Shown: positions 45,560 through 54,560, counted from the first letter of the stretch. The stretch is 64,000 nucleotides of DNA from JANRLL01 sp033762715 (GCA_033762715.1 JANRLL010000014.1:1-64000), one strand, 5' to 3'. The notes: generated by a model not told the origin, from the letters alone. Numbers and translations: made by a program.

Positions 45560-45860
45560 TACAATAGGCCCCGTGAGAGAAAGTTGATTTTTTATATCAG
45601 TTTTGAATCCGGCATAAAGTGAATTCTTACCATATAAATCAGAAAAATAGCCAGTTGCGAATGACTATTAACTTATCCCAATCCATGCTTCATAAGTTAG
45701 GCGCAGATCGTGCCAGCAGCGCAAGAAAAAACCCGATGCATCACTATGCCCTACATAGTATAAAAAACCTGTAGTGGCTTATACGTGTCGCAGAGTGTGA
45801 GAATAACGGAAAAACAACGAGCATCTGTACATTCTCACGGCAAGCCATACGATAGAAACT
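45560..45860. other. Intergenic region upstream of nuoA
   Basis: AT-rich, without a supported gene. It must contain the nuo promoter (minus strand), but no -35/-10 pair stands out. A 37-codon plus-strand ORF at 45661-45774 has no ribosome site and is not called. Confidence 0.5.
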
Positions 45861-45889
45861 AAAAAAAGCGCCACAAGGGCGCTTTCTTT
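45861..45889 (-). terminator. Intrinsic terminator after tRNA-Asp
   Basis: On the minus strand, stem AGCGCC/GGCGCT with loop CTTGT is followed by a run of seven T. It ends the tRNA transcript 7 bp after tRNA-Asp. Confidence 0.85.
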
Positions 45890-45895
45890 AGTTAG

Positions 45896-45972
45896 TGGCG
45901 GGAGTGACGGGACTCGAACCCGCGGCCTTCGCCGTGACAGGGCGACGCTCTAACCAACTGAGCTACACCCCC
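45896..45972 (-). tRNA. tRNA-Asp (anticodon GTC)
   Basis: A 77-nt cloverleaf with 3' CCA encoded. Acceptor GGGGGTG pairs with CACTCCC, discriminator G, D-arm GCTC/GAGC, anticodon stem TCGCC/GGCGA with loop CTGTCAC, T-loop TTCGAGT. The G34-U-C anticodon and G73 fit Asp. Confidence 0.96.
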
Positions 45973-46041
45973 GCATATGAATCTGTCTAAGATGAGCGCT
46001 AGCAGGCGCATAGCCAAGACAGGGTAGGCATCTCTGGAGAC

Positions 46042-46117
46042 TGGTGGGCGATGAGAGACTCGAACTCCCGACACCCTCGGTGTAAACGAGGTGCTCTACC
46101 AACTGAGCTAATCGCCC
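46042..46117 (-). tRNA. tRNA-Val (anticodon TAC)
   Basis: A 76-nt cloverleaf with encoded CCA. Acceptor GGGCGAT pairs with ATCGCCC, discriminator A, anticodon stem CCTCG/CGAGG with loop TTTACAC. It lies 69 bp upstream of tRNA-Asp on the same strand; the two are probably one transcript. Confidence 0.96.
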
Positions 46118-46136
46118 CAACGTCCAGAGAAAAGGG

Positions 46137-46165
46137 CTTTTACTCTGTTTTAAGGATGTTGGCAA
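46137..46165 (-). promoter_or_regulatory. Candidate sigma-70-type promoter for the tRNA pair
   Basis: On the minus strand, TTGCCA (46160-46165) and TAAAAG (46137-46142) are separated by exactly 17 bp and lie about 20 bp before tRNA-Val. Each box matches the consensus at four or five positions, so this is a plausible but unproven promoter. Confidence 0.4.
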
Positions 46166-46176
46166 TACAGTCTTTT

Positions 46177-46210
46177 AAAAAAAGAAACGCCCGAAGTTTC
46201 CTTCAGGCGT
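46177..46210 (-). terminator. Intrinsic terminator after the HU gene
   Basis: A 10-bp stem ACGCCTGAAG/CTTCGGGCGT (minus strand) with loop GAAA and a following T-rich tract, 29 bp after the HU stop. Confidence 0.88.
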
Positions 46211-46239
46211 TCTAGTCTCTTGCTCAATAAAAAGAAGTA

Positions 46240-46539
46240 TTAAGCAGCTTTGCGGCTGGATTTTTTGTTCACAACTTCGCTCAAAGCTTTACCCGCTTTG
46301 AATTTTGGTTTGTTCGAAGCTGGGATTTTGATCACAGCGCCGGTACGAGGGTTGCGGCCTTCGGTTGCTTTGCGGTGAACAACGCTGAAGGTACCGAAAC
46401 CAACGAGACGTACTTCTTCACCTTTAGAAAGAGCTTTGGTCACTACTGCGATGAACGCATCGATAGCTTCAGCTGCTTTTGCTTTGGTGAGTTCTGCTTT
46501 ATCTGCCACTTCGGCGATCAGTTCATTTTTATTGGTCAT
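46240..46539 (-). CDS. hup: DNA-binding protein HU
   Basis: Histone-like dimeric protein that bends DNA and shapes the nucleoid. It has 99 residues. The beta-arm signature VGFGTFSVVHRKATEGRNPR and the conserved Pro in the arm (IPASNKPKFKAG) are present. The basic C-terminal tail SSRKAA is slightly longer than E. coli HU. GGGAG lies 9 bp before the ATG. The order lon-HU is common; here HU sits next to clpX instead, with lon further off on the other strand. Confidence 0.94.
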   Translation of the reverse strand: MTNKNELIAEVADKAELTKAKAAEAIDAFIAVVTKALSKGEEVRLVGFGTFSVVHRKATEGRNPRTGAVIKIPASNKPKFKAGKALSEVVNKKSSRKAA

Positions 46540-46790
46540 TTGGTCAACTCCCTAGTTGCTTTGTTTAAGGTTTCATTAGTTGATCACTTGTAGAAGGAAG
46601 GAGTCGGATACGGCTCACAGCCTCGGTTACAAGCTACGTTGAGCAATCAAGCACGGAAAAAGTGACTTGTAAACAGCAATTCGTAACTTTTTTGTAAAAA
46701 AAACGCTTGGAAGGCCGCTGCTACATTGAATTCAACGTCAAATTTATGCGAAATTCTCTGAAAAAACAAACACAACGATCGCTGGAAACC
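46540..46790. other. Intergenic region upstream of the HU gene
   Basis: Contains the HU leader and promoter (minus strand) and the tail beyond the clpX terminator. I see no gene; an ORF of 62 codons on the minus strand is only read-through of the terminator region. Confidence 0.5.
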
Positions 46791-46825
46791 AAAAGCCAGA
46801 GCCACTTTCGTGACTCTGGCTTTTT
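46791..46825. terminator. Intrinsic terminator after clpX
   Basis: AAAAGCCAGAG pairs with CTCTGGCTTTT, the stem continuing as CAC/GTG past a single mismatch to a TTTC loop; the A/T flanks allow function in both directions. It lies 34 bp after the clpX stop. Confidence 0.85.
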
Positions 46826-46858
46826 CTGTCTTCAATCGCGAAATTGTGCTAAAAAAAC

Positions 46859-48124
46859 TTAACTTGGTTTTTTGCTTTCGCGTTTTTGTTCGGAGTAAAC
46901 GATCACCGGAGGTGCATTATTATCAATCGTATCGGCATTGATAATCACTTCTTCCACATTATTCATGCTAGGCAGATCATACATCAGGTCAAGCAGATTG
47001 CCTTCGAGAATAGCACGCAAACCACGCGCACCAGTCTTGCGTTTGATGGCCTTGCGAGCCACTGCTTTGAGCGCATCATCTGAGAAGCGCAGGCGAACGC
47101 CTTCCATCTCAAACAGCTTGCCATATTGTTTCACCAATGCGTTCTTCGGTTCGGTCAGAATCGAAATCAGCGCTGCTTCATCCAGATCTAATAAGGTAGC
47201 GATTACCGGCAGACGGCCTACGAACTCAGGAATCAAGCCGAACTTCAGCAGATCTTCTGGCTCTACGACCGCAAGCAATTCACCCACACGTTGATTCTCT
47301 TGGCTGCGTACGTCTGCGCCAAAACCAATCGCTGTGCCTTTGCCGCGTGCAGCAATAATTTTTTCCAAGCCTGCGAATGCACCGCCCACAATAAACAAGA
47401 TGTTTGCGGTATCGACTTGCAGAAATTCTTGTTGCGGATGTTTGCGGCCACCTTGTGGCGGAACGCTAGCAACCGTGCCTTCCATGATTTTGAGCAACGC
47501 TTGTTGCACACCCTCACCCGATACGTCACGGGTGATGGATGGGTTATCCGACTTACGAGAAATCTTATCCACCTCGTCGATATAGACGATACCACGTTGC
47601 GCACGCTCCACATTATAGTCAGCCGCTTGCAGCAAGCGCAGAATGATATTTTCTACGTCCTCGCCCACATAGCCCGCTTCGGTCAGTGTCGTAGCATCGG
47701 CCATGGTGAAAGGCACATCGAGAATGCGTGCCAAGGTTTGCGCCAGCAGGGTTTTACCCGAGCCGGTTGGGCCAATGAGCAGGATGTTCGATTTAGCAAG
47801 CTCAACGTCAGAGTTCTTCTCCAGCATCGATACGCGCTTATAATGGTTGTGTACGGCAACCGACAATACGCGCTTGGCTTTATCCTGGCCGATAACATAG
47901 TCATCCAACACTTTGCGAATGTCGGCTGGTTTTGGAATATCATCGCCTTCTTTCGCCAGCACACCTTTATCCGCAGCGCGGATAATATCCATGCACAGCA
48001 CCACGCATTCATCGCAGATAAATACGGTGGGGCCGGCAATCAGTTTGCGCACTTCATGTTCGCTCTTGCCGCAGAATGAACAATAGCGTGTATTTTTTGA
48101 TTCTCTTCCGCCTGTTTTACTCAC
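46859..48124 (-). CDS. clpX: ATP-dependent Clp protease ATP-binding subunit ClpX
   Basis: AAA+ unfoldase that recognises tagged substrates and feeds them to ClpP. It has 421 residues, usual length. The N-terminal zinc-binding domain has Cys15, 18, 37 and 40. Walker A GPTGSGKT is at 118-125, and the Walker B IVYIDEVDKI and pore-loop regions follow. The IGF-type loop (AIGFGADV) for ClpP docking is present. It follows clpP by about 32 bp. In alphaproteobacteria ClpXP degrades CtrA, linking it in principle to the divL gene in this window. Confidence 0.96.
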   Translation of the reverse strand: MSKTGGRESKNTRYCSFCGKSEHEVRKLIAGPTVFICDECVVLCMDIIRAADKGVLAKEGDDIPKPADIRKVLDDYVIGQDKAKRVLSVAVHNHYKRVSMLEKNSDVELAKSNILLIGPTGSGKTLLAQTLARILDVPFTMADATTLTEAGYVGEDVENIILRLLQAADYNVERAQRGIVYIDEVDKISRKSDNPSITRDVSGEGVQQALLKIMEGTVASVPPQGGRKHPQQEFLQVDTANILFIVGGAFAGLEKIIAARGKGTAIGFGADVRSQENQRVGELLAVVEPEDLLKFGLIPEFVGRLPVIATLLDLDEAALISILTEPKNALVKQYGKLFEMEGVRLRFSDDALKAVARKAIKRKTGARGLRAILEGNLLDLMYDLPSMNNVEEVIINADTIDNNAPPVIVYSEQKRESKKPS

Positions 48125-48156
48125 GTGATGCCTCGGCTTTCATTCTAACTACTATA

Positions 48157-48807
48157 TTATGCGTCTTTTTTCTTCGGAGCTGGCTCTTCGGAAGGAGACG
48201 AACGTTTATCGATAATATGGTCAACCAGACCAAATTCTTTTGCTTGCTCCGCATTCATAAAATTATCGCGTTCCATGTTCTTTTCAATGTGCGATAGTTT
48301 TTGCCCAGTATGTTTCACATATATCTGGTTGAGGCGCGCTTTCAAGCTCAAGATTTCTTTTGCGTGAATTTCGATATCGGTTGCTTGACCTTGGAAGCCA
48401 CCGGATGGTTGGTGGATCATGATACGCGAATTAGGAAGCGTGTAACGCATGCCTGCTTCACCGGCCGCAAGCAAGAGCGATCCCATGGATGCTGCTTGGC
48501 CGATACACAAGGTCGATACTTTCGGACGAATATACTGCATCGTATCATACATCGCCAAACCTGATGTCACCACACCACCGGGTGAATTGATGTACATGAA
48601 GATTTCTTTGTCAGGATTTTCTGACTCCAAAAATAGCAGCTGTGCACATACCAATGAGGACATGTTATCATTGACCGGGCCCACCACAAAAATGATGCGC
48701 TCTTTAAGTAGGCGCGAATAGATATCAAACGAGCGCTCACCACGGCTGGTTTGCTCGATCACCATCGGCACCAAAAGATTGCTATATGTTTCTAGAATGT
48801 CGGCCAT
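48157..48807 (-). CDS. clpP: ATP-dependent Clp protease proteolytic subunit
   Basis: Self-compartmentalising serine protease that works with ClpX or ClpA. It has 216 residues. The catalytic triad is Ser107 (GQAASMGS), His132 (MIHQPSGG) and Asp181 (ERDNFM). The last 15 residues form a charged tail (EEPAPKKKDA). AGGA is placed about 7 bp before the start. It follows tig on the same strand, with a strong terminator in between, so it probably has its own promoter. Confidence 0.96.
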   Translation of the reverse strand: MADILETYSNLLVPMVIEQTSRGERSFDIYSRLLKERIIFVVGPVNDNMSSLVCAQLLFLESENPDKEIFMYINSPGGVVTSGLAMYDTMQYIRPKVSTLCIGQAASMGSLLLAAGEAGMRYTLPNSRIMIHQPSGGFQGQATDIEIHAKEILSLKARLNQIYVKHTGQKLSHIEKNMERDNFMNAEQAKEFGLVDHIIDKRSSPSEEPAPKKKDA

Positions 48808-48908
48808 AATTGTGTCCTATTTGTTAGTATGATATTGACGGTATAAATCATCTGTAGTCGCCAATAGTTAATTAATCATTAGCGGATCAATTGTTGTCAC
48901 GCTAGTAT

Positions 48909-48947
48909 AAAAAAAACATCCCAGTCATACGACTGGGATGTTTTTTT
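48909..48947. terminator. Strong bidirectional terminator after tig
   Basis: A perfect 10-bp stem CATCCCAGTC/GACTGGGATG with loop ATAC, framed by an A-run and seven T. It separates tig from clpP. Confidence 0.93.
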
Positions 48948-48974
48948 GTGCCTCATCATAAAAATATCGTAAAT

Positions 48975-50390
48975 TTATTCGTCGGACGCTTTCTTTTTAG
49001 CCTTAGTCTTTTTAGCGTCTTCACCGGCCTCAGACTTAGATGCTTTGGCTTTTTTGCCTTTAGCAGGCTTTGCGCCCTCTTCTTCTGCTTTGAGCAAATC
49101 AGCAGCAGAAATAGTTTTATCTTCAAACGCCACTTTGGTCAGAATCAAGTCTACGGCTTTTTCTTCCAAGATCGGGCCACGCATATCTTCTACATGTTCC
49201 GGATGGTTACGATAGAATTCGAGCACCTGTTTTTCTTGGCCTGGGAACTGTCCCGCCTGTTGCATAACAGCACGCCCCAGCTCTTCACGGGTCACCTGGA
49301 TATTATTGCGGTTGCCAGTTTCAGCGAGGATAATGCCTAGCTTCACGCGGCGTTTAGCAATCTCCATATATTCTTCTTTCAGCTCTTCGTCGCTTTTGCC
49401 AACCAGTGATTCGTCACCTTCGGCTTTGGCTTGCTGCAGGCGCTCCCAAATGGTGTTGAATTCCATTTCCACCATGCTAGGCGGTAATTCCACCTCATAG
49501 GTTTCATCCAGCAGATCGAATAAATCTTTCTTCAGCTGTTGGCGAATCACCTGATCATATTCGCGTACCAATTGGGTACGAACCGCTTCATGCAGCGCTG
49601 GCAGATCGGCAAAGCCACGCGCTTTAGCAAACTCTTCGTCAATTACCGGCAGTGTTTTGTCATGAATTTCTTTCACGGTCACGGCAAAGCTTGCTGGTTT
49701 TCCAGCCAGGCTTTGACTGTGATATTCTTTCGGGAAGGTCACGTTAACTTGACGCGCTTCGCCTTCTTTAGCACCTTCCAGCTGTGCTTCAAAACCCTCG
49801 ATGAACTGGCCACTGCCAAGTTCTAAGCGGAAATCTTTAGCGGTGCCGCCATCGAATAGTTTGCCGTCAACACTGCCTTCAAAATCAATGATGACCACGT
49901 TGCCGGATTTGGCTTTGCTGCCTTCTTTCGCGCGTTCCACCTGTGGGGTACGCTCAGAAATACGCTTAAGCGCATCTTCAATATCAGCTTCGGTAATTTC
50001 CACTACATGACGAGGCAGTTTAATTTTGTCGAATTTCAATTCAGGTACTTCAGGAAAAGCTTCCAGAGCGATCGTGAAGCTTAAGTCACCGCCTTCTTTA
50101 TATTCATCGATGTTGATGCTTGGCTGGGTCGCTGGGCGAATTTTACGCTCTTTCAACAAGTCGTTGGTTGAGTTGTTGATGACTTGACGCACCACATCAG
50201 CTTCGACGCTTTTGCCGTAGCGTTGCTTGAGCACGTTCATTGGAATAAAGCCTGGGCGGAAACCAGGAATTTTGACTTTCTCGCCGGCTTCTTTCAGCTG
50301 CGCTTCCATTTGGGTTTCGACCTGTGCTTGTGGCACAGTGATTTTATAGCTGCGCTTGAGGCCTTTGGATTCCAATTCGGTGACTTGCAT
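48975..50390 (-). CDS. tig: Trigger factor
   Basis: Ribosome-associated chaperone and peptidyl-prolyl isomerase that meets nascent chains at the exit tunnel. It has 471 residues. The N-terminal ribosome-binding domain has the loop PGFRPGFIP (42-50): Phe44 and Arg45 are kept, but position 48, normally Lys in the GFRxGKxP signature, is Phe. The PPIase domain (about 150-245) and helical C-terminal arms follow. The last 40 residues are a Lys/Glu/Ala-rich charged tail, longer than in E. coli. It precedes clpP and clpX, the standard order. Confidence 0.95.
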   Translation of the reverse strand: MQVTELESKGLKRSYKITVPQAQVETQMEAQLKEAGEKVKIPGFRPGFIPMNVLKQRYGKSVEADVVRQVINNSTNDLLKERKIRPATQPSINIDEYKEGGDLSFTIALEAFPEVPELKFDKIKLPRHVVEITEADIEDALKRISERTPQVERAKEGSKAKSGNVVIIDFEGSVDGKLFDGGTAKDFRLELGSGQFIEGFEAQLEGAKEGEARQVNVTFPKEYHSQSLAGKPASFAVTVKEIHDKTLPVIDEEFAKARGFADLPALHEAVRTQLVREYDQVIRQQLKKDLFDLLDETYEVELPPSMVEMEFNTIWERLQQAKAEGDESLVGKSDEELKEEYMEIAKRRVKLGIILAETGNRNNIQVTREELGRAVMQQAGQFPGQEKQVLEFYRNHPEHVEDMRGPILEEKAVDLILTKVAFEDKTISAADLLKAEEEGAKPAKGKKAKASKSEAGEDAKKTKAKKKASDE

Positions 50391-50472
50391 ACGATTCTCT
50401 TGTTGTGGTTTTATTTAAGGGACCTAAGGGAAAACCATAACCAGAGACAAAAGGCAAATAAAATATGTGCGG

Positions 50473-51612
50473 CTATTTCTTAGCCGGACCTTGGTTTGTT
50501 TGTTGTTGCGGCAGATAAGAAGGGCTTAATGTAATAAATGCCGAATCTGCAACAATGCCCTCATCATTTCGATTTGATACAGGCGTAACGCGCTCAGCCG
50601 CTTGGAGAATTTTATCGCCCACGCCTTGCGTATTGTGATTAAAGCTGCCTGTTACCTGGCGCACTTCTATTTCACCGGAGGCATTGGTGGTGGAAACCTG
50701 GATATTAGTCAGCGTGCCGTCGGACGCTTTATTAGCAAAGACGATCGGGCCTAAATTACCCTTATCATCCGCTTGCGGCGCCATGAGCACATAATTGTCA
50801 CCGCCTGCTGCTTTGCTTAAAATATTTTGCAGGCGTCCGGCATTTTCTGCACCGGCAATCACCGATATATCCTGCTTGCTGATGTCTTTGTCTTTCACTG
50901 CTTGAATATAAGCCTGGCGCGCGCGCTCAAGCGCTTCAGGTGTGCTGGCATCTACGCCTGCACTACCGCTGGTCGAAGGCGGCGCACTAATATTTTGCTG
51001 CATGCGGCCGACTAGGTCTTTCGCGCCGGCTTCATCTTTTCCTAAGAAATTCGCAAGCCCTCGACCGGCATTTTCCATCGCCAGCTCCGAGCGCGCCTGG
51101 TCAACGCTCTTGCTATCACCCGTTAAAGTATCTTTCATGGATTTAAGCCAGGGCGCCAGCCAATCTGAACCGCTAGAAAGGGCGGCGTCTTTGATGTTGC
51201 CTTTGAGCGCATCCCAGATGCTACCTAAAAAACTACCGCCGCTCATGGTTGCCATCACGGCATTAAAAATCAATGATAACGGGTTAAGTGCTTTGAAGGC
51301 ATCGCCCAGCACCTGCCAGAAGCTTTTCGGCGGCACACCTTTTTCAGCTGCTTCGTAGCTTTGGGTTTTTAAACTGGCGATACTGTCATCAATGAATTTC
51401 TGATTGCCCTTGGCGTTTTCGAAGATGGTATTGATTTTATCGGAGAACGGATTGGCCTTAAATTTAGCCTGCTCCGCATCCATTTCCGATTGCGTAGCAT
51501 AGGCCGCCGCCCCCTGCGCTAGCTTTTGCTTAAGCGCCAGCGCTTCATCAATCTGCGCATCGATCCATTGTTTACTTGGAGCGCGCTGTGCGGGTTGTAG
51601 TCCTGGTTCCAT
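50473..51612 (-). CDS. Hypothetical protein upstream of tig
   Basis: Not recognised. It has 379 residues without a signal peptide. The N-terminal 90 residues are helical and charged. A short hydrophobic Gly/Ser-rich part (about 108-140: LIFNAVMATMSGGSFLGSIW) could be one or two membrane helices. The rest is soluble, with a long Ala/Asp/Glu-rich helix region (about 160-250) and a polar C-terminus with several small repeats of Asn/Ser/Thr. It lies 82 bp before tig on the same strand and next to the tRNA-Leu remnant, which makes recent acquisition conceivable. It shares only general composition with the cassette at 22362. Confidence 0.75.
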   Translation of the reverse strand: MEPGLQPAQRAPSKQWIDAQIDEALALKQKLAQGAAAYATQSEMDAEQAKFKANPFSDKINTIFENAKGNQKFIDDSIASLKTQSYEAAEKGVPPKSFWQVLGDAFKALNPLSLIFNAVMATMSGGSFLGSIWDALKGNIKDAALSSGSDWLAPWLKSMKDTLTGDSKSVDQARSELAMENAGRGLANFLGKDEAGAKDLVGRMQQNISAPPSTSGSAGVDASTPEALERARQAYIQAVKDKDISKQDISVIAGAENAGRLQNILSKAAGGDNYVLMAPQADDKGNLGPIVFANKASDGTLTNIQVSTTNASGEIEVRQVTGSFNHNTQGVGDKILQAAERVTPVSNRNDEGIVADSAFITLSPSYLPQQQTNQGPAKK

Positions 51613-51802
51613 GTAGCCTTAAGGCTCCGTTAAACAGAGTTTTTCACTCTTTAATGCTAGCATAATTGTATGACTACAGTGTTAAACTTTAATGACAAGC
51701 CCTAAAGCGGCATCGTATCCAAATATGACAGCATCCAATATATTGATATTTATATATTATTTTCAGTTGCAAGCACGAGAGTCGTGTAAATGGGGTGTTT
51801 TC
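51613..51802. other. AT-rich intergenic region upstream of the 379-residue gene
   Basis: No gene seen. Contains long runs of TATA-like sequence (around 51735-51765), which may hold the promoter for the minus-strand gene. Confidence 0.4.
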
Positions 51803-51853
51803 TGGTGCGGGTAGAGGGACTTGAACCCCACCGCTCATCGCACAGCGATGAGC
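51803..51853 (-). pseudogene. tRNA-Leu 3'-end remnant
   Basis: The first 27 bp (51803-51829) are identical to the 3' end of the intact tRNA-Leu (51921-51947), including CCA, acceptor 3' strand and T-loop. Next comes a 9-bp perfect hairpin (51833-51853) where the long variable arm of a tRNA-Leu would be. Upstream the anticodon and acceptor halves no longer pair. It reads as a decayed tRNA-Leu copy or as a duplicated attachment core. Confidence 0.6.
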
Positions 51854-51920
51854 ATTCTTAAAGTGGCGCTCGCCGCCCTGACCGCCAACCCAAGCGCCAG
51901 GCGTGGGGGTACAATTCATT

Positions 51921-52005
51921 TGGTGCGGGTAGAGGGACTTGAACCCCCACGCCTTACGGCGCTAGAACCTAAATCTAGTGCGTCTGCCAATTCCGCCATA
52001 CCCGC
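51921..52005 (-). tRNA. tRNA-Leu (anticodon TAG)
   Basis: An 85-nt class II tRNA with encoded CCA. Acceptor GCGGGTA pairs with TACCCGC, discriminator A; anticodon stem CTAGA/TCTAG with loop TTTAGGT; long variable arm GCGCC-GTAA-GGCGT. It is divergent from lon. Confidence 0.96.
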
Positions 52006-52155
52006 TGGGAAAAAATAAAACGCTATATAATTCAATATATTATTTCATTTTGCAGAACAAATTACCAGTTGCTACTGGCAATGCGTCAATAGTTCCCCTA
52101 TATTTAAATAGCAAGAATAAAGCGCATCCCCATTCAAAGAAATCAAAGATAGCAT

Positions 52156-54558
52156 ATGACTCCTCCTGGTGACATTAAGACTGAAATTTTCCCCGTATTG
52201 CCGTTGCGTGACATCGTGGTATTTCCCTCGATGGTGGTCCCCTTATTTGTGGGCCGTGAGAAATCCGTACGCGCGTTGGAAGAAGTGGTAAAACGCGAAG
52301 GCAAAATCCTGCTGGTGACGCAAAAAAACGGCGGTGTGGACGATCCGAAAGAACAAGATATTTACCGTATGGGCACGGTTGGCAATATTTTGCAACTGCT
52401 GCGCCTGCCTGACGGCACGGTGAAAGTGCTGGTTGAAGGTGTGGCCCGCGCCAACATCACCGAATTTTTGAGCAACCCTGATTATTTCCAGGTGATTGCC
52501 GAATTGGTGACAGAAGAAGCCAACGACAAGCATGAAACCGATGCGATGTTTCGCACCGTGCTCAGCCAGTTTGAGCAATATGTAAAACTGAACAAAAAAA
52601 TCCAGCCTGAAACCTTAGGCACGGTCAATAAAATCAGCAACCCAAGCTTGCTCGCTGATACCATTGCCGCGCATATGTCGGTGGATATTGCTGAAAAGCA
52701 AAAAATCCTCGAGATGCTGTCGGTCATTGGCCGCCTGGAGCATATTTTCAGCCTGATGGAAAATGAAATCGCCGTGCTCAACACTGAGCGCCGCATTCGT
52801 TCGCGTGTGAAACGCCAAATGGAGAAAACCCAACGCGAATATTATCTGAATGAGCAGATGAAAGCGATTCAGAAAGAATTGGGCGAAGGCGAAGATGGCC
52901 GCGACGAAATGGGCGAGATCGAAGAAAAGATCAAAAAGCTGCGCCTATCGAAAGAAACCCGTGAAAAAGCGCTGCATGAGATGCGTAAACTCCGCACCAT
53001 GAGCAGCATGTCGGCCGAAGCCTCGGTGATTCGCAACTATCTGGATTGGATGGTGTCGCTGCCTTGGAAGAAGCCTACGCGTATCAAAACCGATTTGAAA
53101 AATGCGCAAAATATTCTCGATGATGATCATTTTGGCTTGGAAAAAGTCAAAGAGCGTATTTTAGAATATCTGGCCGTGCAAGCGCGCACCAAACAGGTTC
53201 GCAGCCAAATTCTTTGCATCGTGGGCCCTCCTGGCGTGGGTAAAACCTCGCTGGCAAAATCGATTGCGCGTTCGACCGGACGTAACTTTGTGCGCATCAG
53301 CTTAGGTGGTGTGCGCGATGAAGCGGAGATCCGTGGTCACCGCCGTACTTATATTGGTTCGATGCCTGGCAAAATCATCCAGTCGATGAAAAAAGCTAAG
53401 TCGTCAAACCCGCTTATTTTGCTCGATGAGATCGACAAAATGGGCTCCGACTTCCGTGGTGATCCGGCGGCTGCTTTGCTTGAGGTGTTAGATCCTGAGC
53501 AAAACGCAACCTTCAACGATCACTATTTAGAAGTGGATTATGATTTGTCGGACGTCATGTTTGTGGCAACCGCCAACAGCATGAATATGCCGCGTCCATT
53601 GTTGGACCGTATGGAAGTGATTCGTATTCCTGGCTACACGGATGACGAAAAAATCCATATCGCCAAGCGCTATCTCATTCCTAAGCAGCTCAAAAGCCAT
53701 GGGTTGAAGAAGGATGAATGGTCGATTACCGAAGACGGGCTGCGCGACATTATTCGTTATTATACACGCGAAGCCGGTGTGCGTAACCTGGAGCGCGAGA
53801 TCGCTAACCTCGCACGCAAAGCGGTGAAAGATATTCTGCTCAAAAGCCGCAAGGCCATTAAAGTGGCGCCTGCTAACTTGGGCAAATATGCCGGCGTGCG
53901 CAAATACAGCTACGGCGAAGCCGAAAAAGAAGACTTAATCGGTATGGTAACCGGTCTGGCCTGGACCGAAGTAGGTGGCGATTTGCTCACGATTGAAGCA
54001 GTCATGATGCCAGGTAAAGGTAAATTCACCACCACCGGTAAACTCGGTGACGTGATGAAAGAATCGGTAGAAGCAGCCGCTAGCTATGTGCGTTCGCGCT
54101 CGCTTGATTTCGGCATCATTCCTCCGACCTTCCAAACCAAAGACATCCACGTGCACGTGCCGGAAGGCGCAACGCCGAAAGATGGTCCGTCCGCAGGTAT
54201 TGCGATGACGACAGCTATCGTGTCGGTGCTCACCGGCATTCCGGTGAAAAAGAACGTTGCAATGACTGGTGAGGTTACTTTGCGTGGTCGCGTGCTTGCT
54301 ATTGGCGGCTTGAAAGAAAAGCTGCTCGCTGCTCTTCGCGGCGGCATTACCACGGTGTTGATTCCGCATGAAAACGTGAAAGATCTGGAAGAAATTCCTG
54401 ATAACGTGAAGCGCGATCTGCAAATCATTCCGGTGGAAACCGTCGATCAAGTATTGGCACATGCGCTATCGCGCGCGCCGGTAGCAGTCGAATGGACCCC
54501 ACCCCCTCCTGGTACAGCCGTGCCTAAAGCGGATGGCGATAACATGGTGACGCATTAA
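52156..54558 (+). CDS. lon: ATP-dependent protease Lon
   Basis: Cytosolic AAA+ serine protease that degrades misfolded and regulatory proteins. It has 800 residues, usual for LonA. The N-terminal LAN domain opens with FPVLPLRDIVVFPSMVVPL. Walker A GPPGVGKT is at 357-364 and LLDEIDKMG is Walker B. The protease domain has catalytic Ser679 in PKDGPSAGIAM and Lys722 in GLKEKLLAA. Upstream (about 52095-52110) the CCCCTATATTT stretch resembles the -10 part of heat-shock sigma-32 promoters, but no convincing -35 box is found. The next gene follows 2 bp after the stop. Confidence 0.96.
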   Translation: MTPPGDIKTEIFPVLPLRDIVVFPSMVVPLFVGREKSVRALEEVVKREGKILLVTQKNGGVDDPKEQDIYRMGTVGNILQLLRLPDGTVKVLVEGVARANITEFLSNPDYFQVIAELVTEEANDKHETDAMFRTVLSQFEQYVKLNKKIQPETLGTVNKISNPSLLADTIAAHMSVDIAEKQKILEMLSVIGRLEHIFSLMENEIAVLNTERRIRSRVKRQMEKTQREYYLNEQMKAIQKELGEGEDGRDEMGEIEEKIKKLRLSKETREKALHEMRKLRTMSSMSAEASVIRNYLDWMVSLPWKKPTRIKTDLKNAQNILDDDHFGLEKVKERILEYLAVQARTKQVRSQILCIVGPPGVGKTSLAKSIARSTGRNFVRISLGGVRDEAEIRGHRRTYIGSMPGKIIQSMKKAKSSNPLILLDEIDKMGSDFRGDPAAALLEVLDPEQNATFNDHYLEVDYDLSDVMFVATANSMNMPRPLLDRMEVIRIPGYTDDEKIHIAKRYLIPKQLKSHGLKKDEWSITEDGLRDIIRYYTREAGVRNLEREIANLARKAVKDILLKSRKAIKVAPANLGKYAGVRKYSYGEAEKEDLIGMVTGLAWTEVGGDLLTIEAVMMPGKGKFTTTGKLGDVMKESVEAAASYVRSRSLDFGIIPPTFQTKDIHVHVPEGATPKDGPSAGIAMTTAIVSVLTGIPVKKNVAMTGEVTLRGRVLAIGGLKEKLLAALRGGITTVLIPHENVKDLEEIPDNVKRDLQIIPVETVDQVLAHALSRAPVAVEWTPPPPGTAVPKADGDNMVTH

Positions 54559-54560
54559 TC

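Noticed and set aside
45661..45774. 37-codon plus-strand ORF upstream of nuoA
   Set aside because: No ribosome site or recognisable feature, and it lies across the likely nuo promoter region.
46647..46835. 62-codon minus-strand ORF between the HU gene and clpX
   Set aside because: Starts inside the clpX terminator and has a composition unlike the real genes.
51689..51919. 76-codon minus-strand ORF
   Set aside because: Runs through the tRNA-Leu remnant; its frame comes from tRNA sequence.
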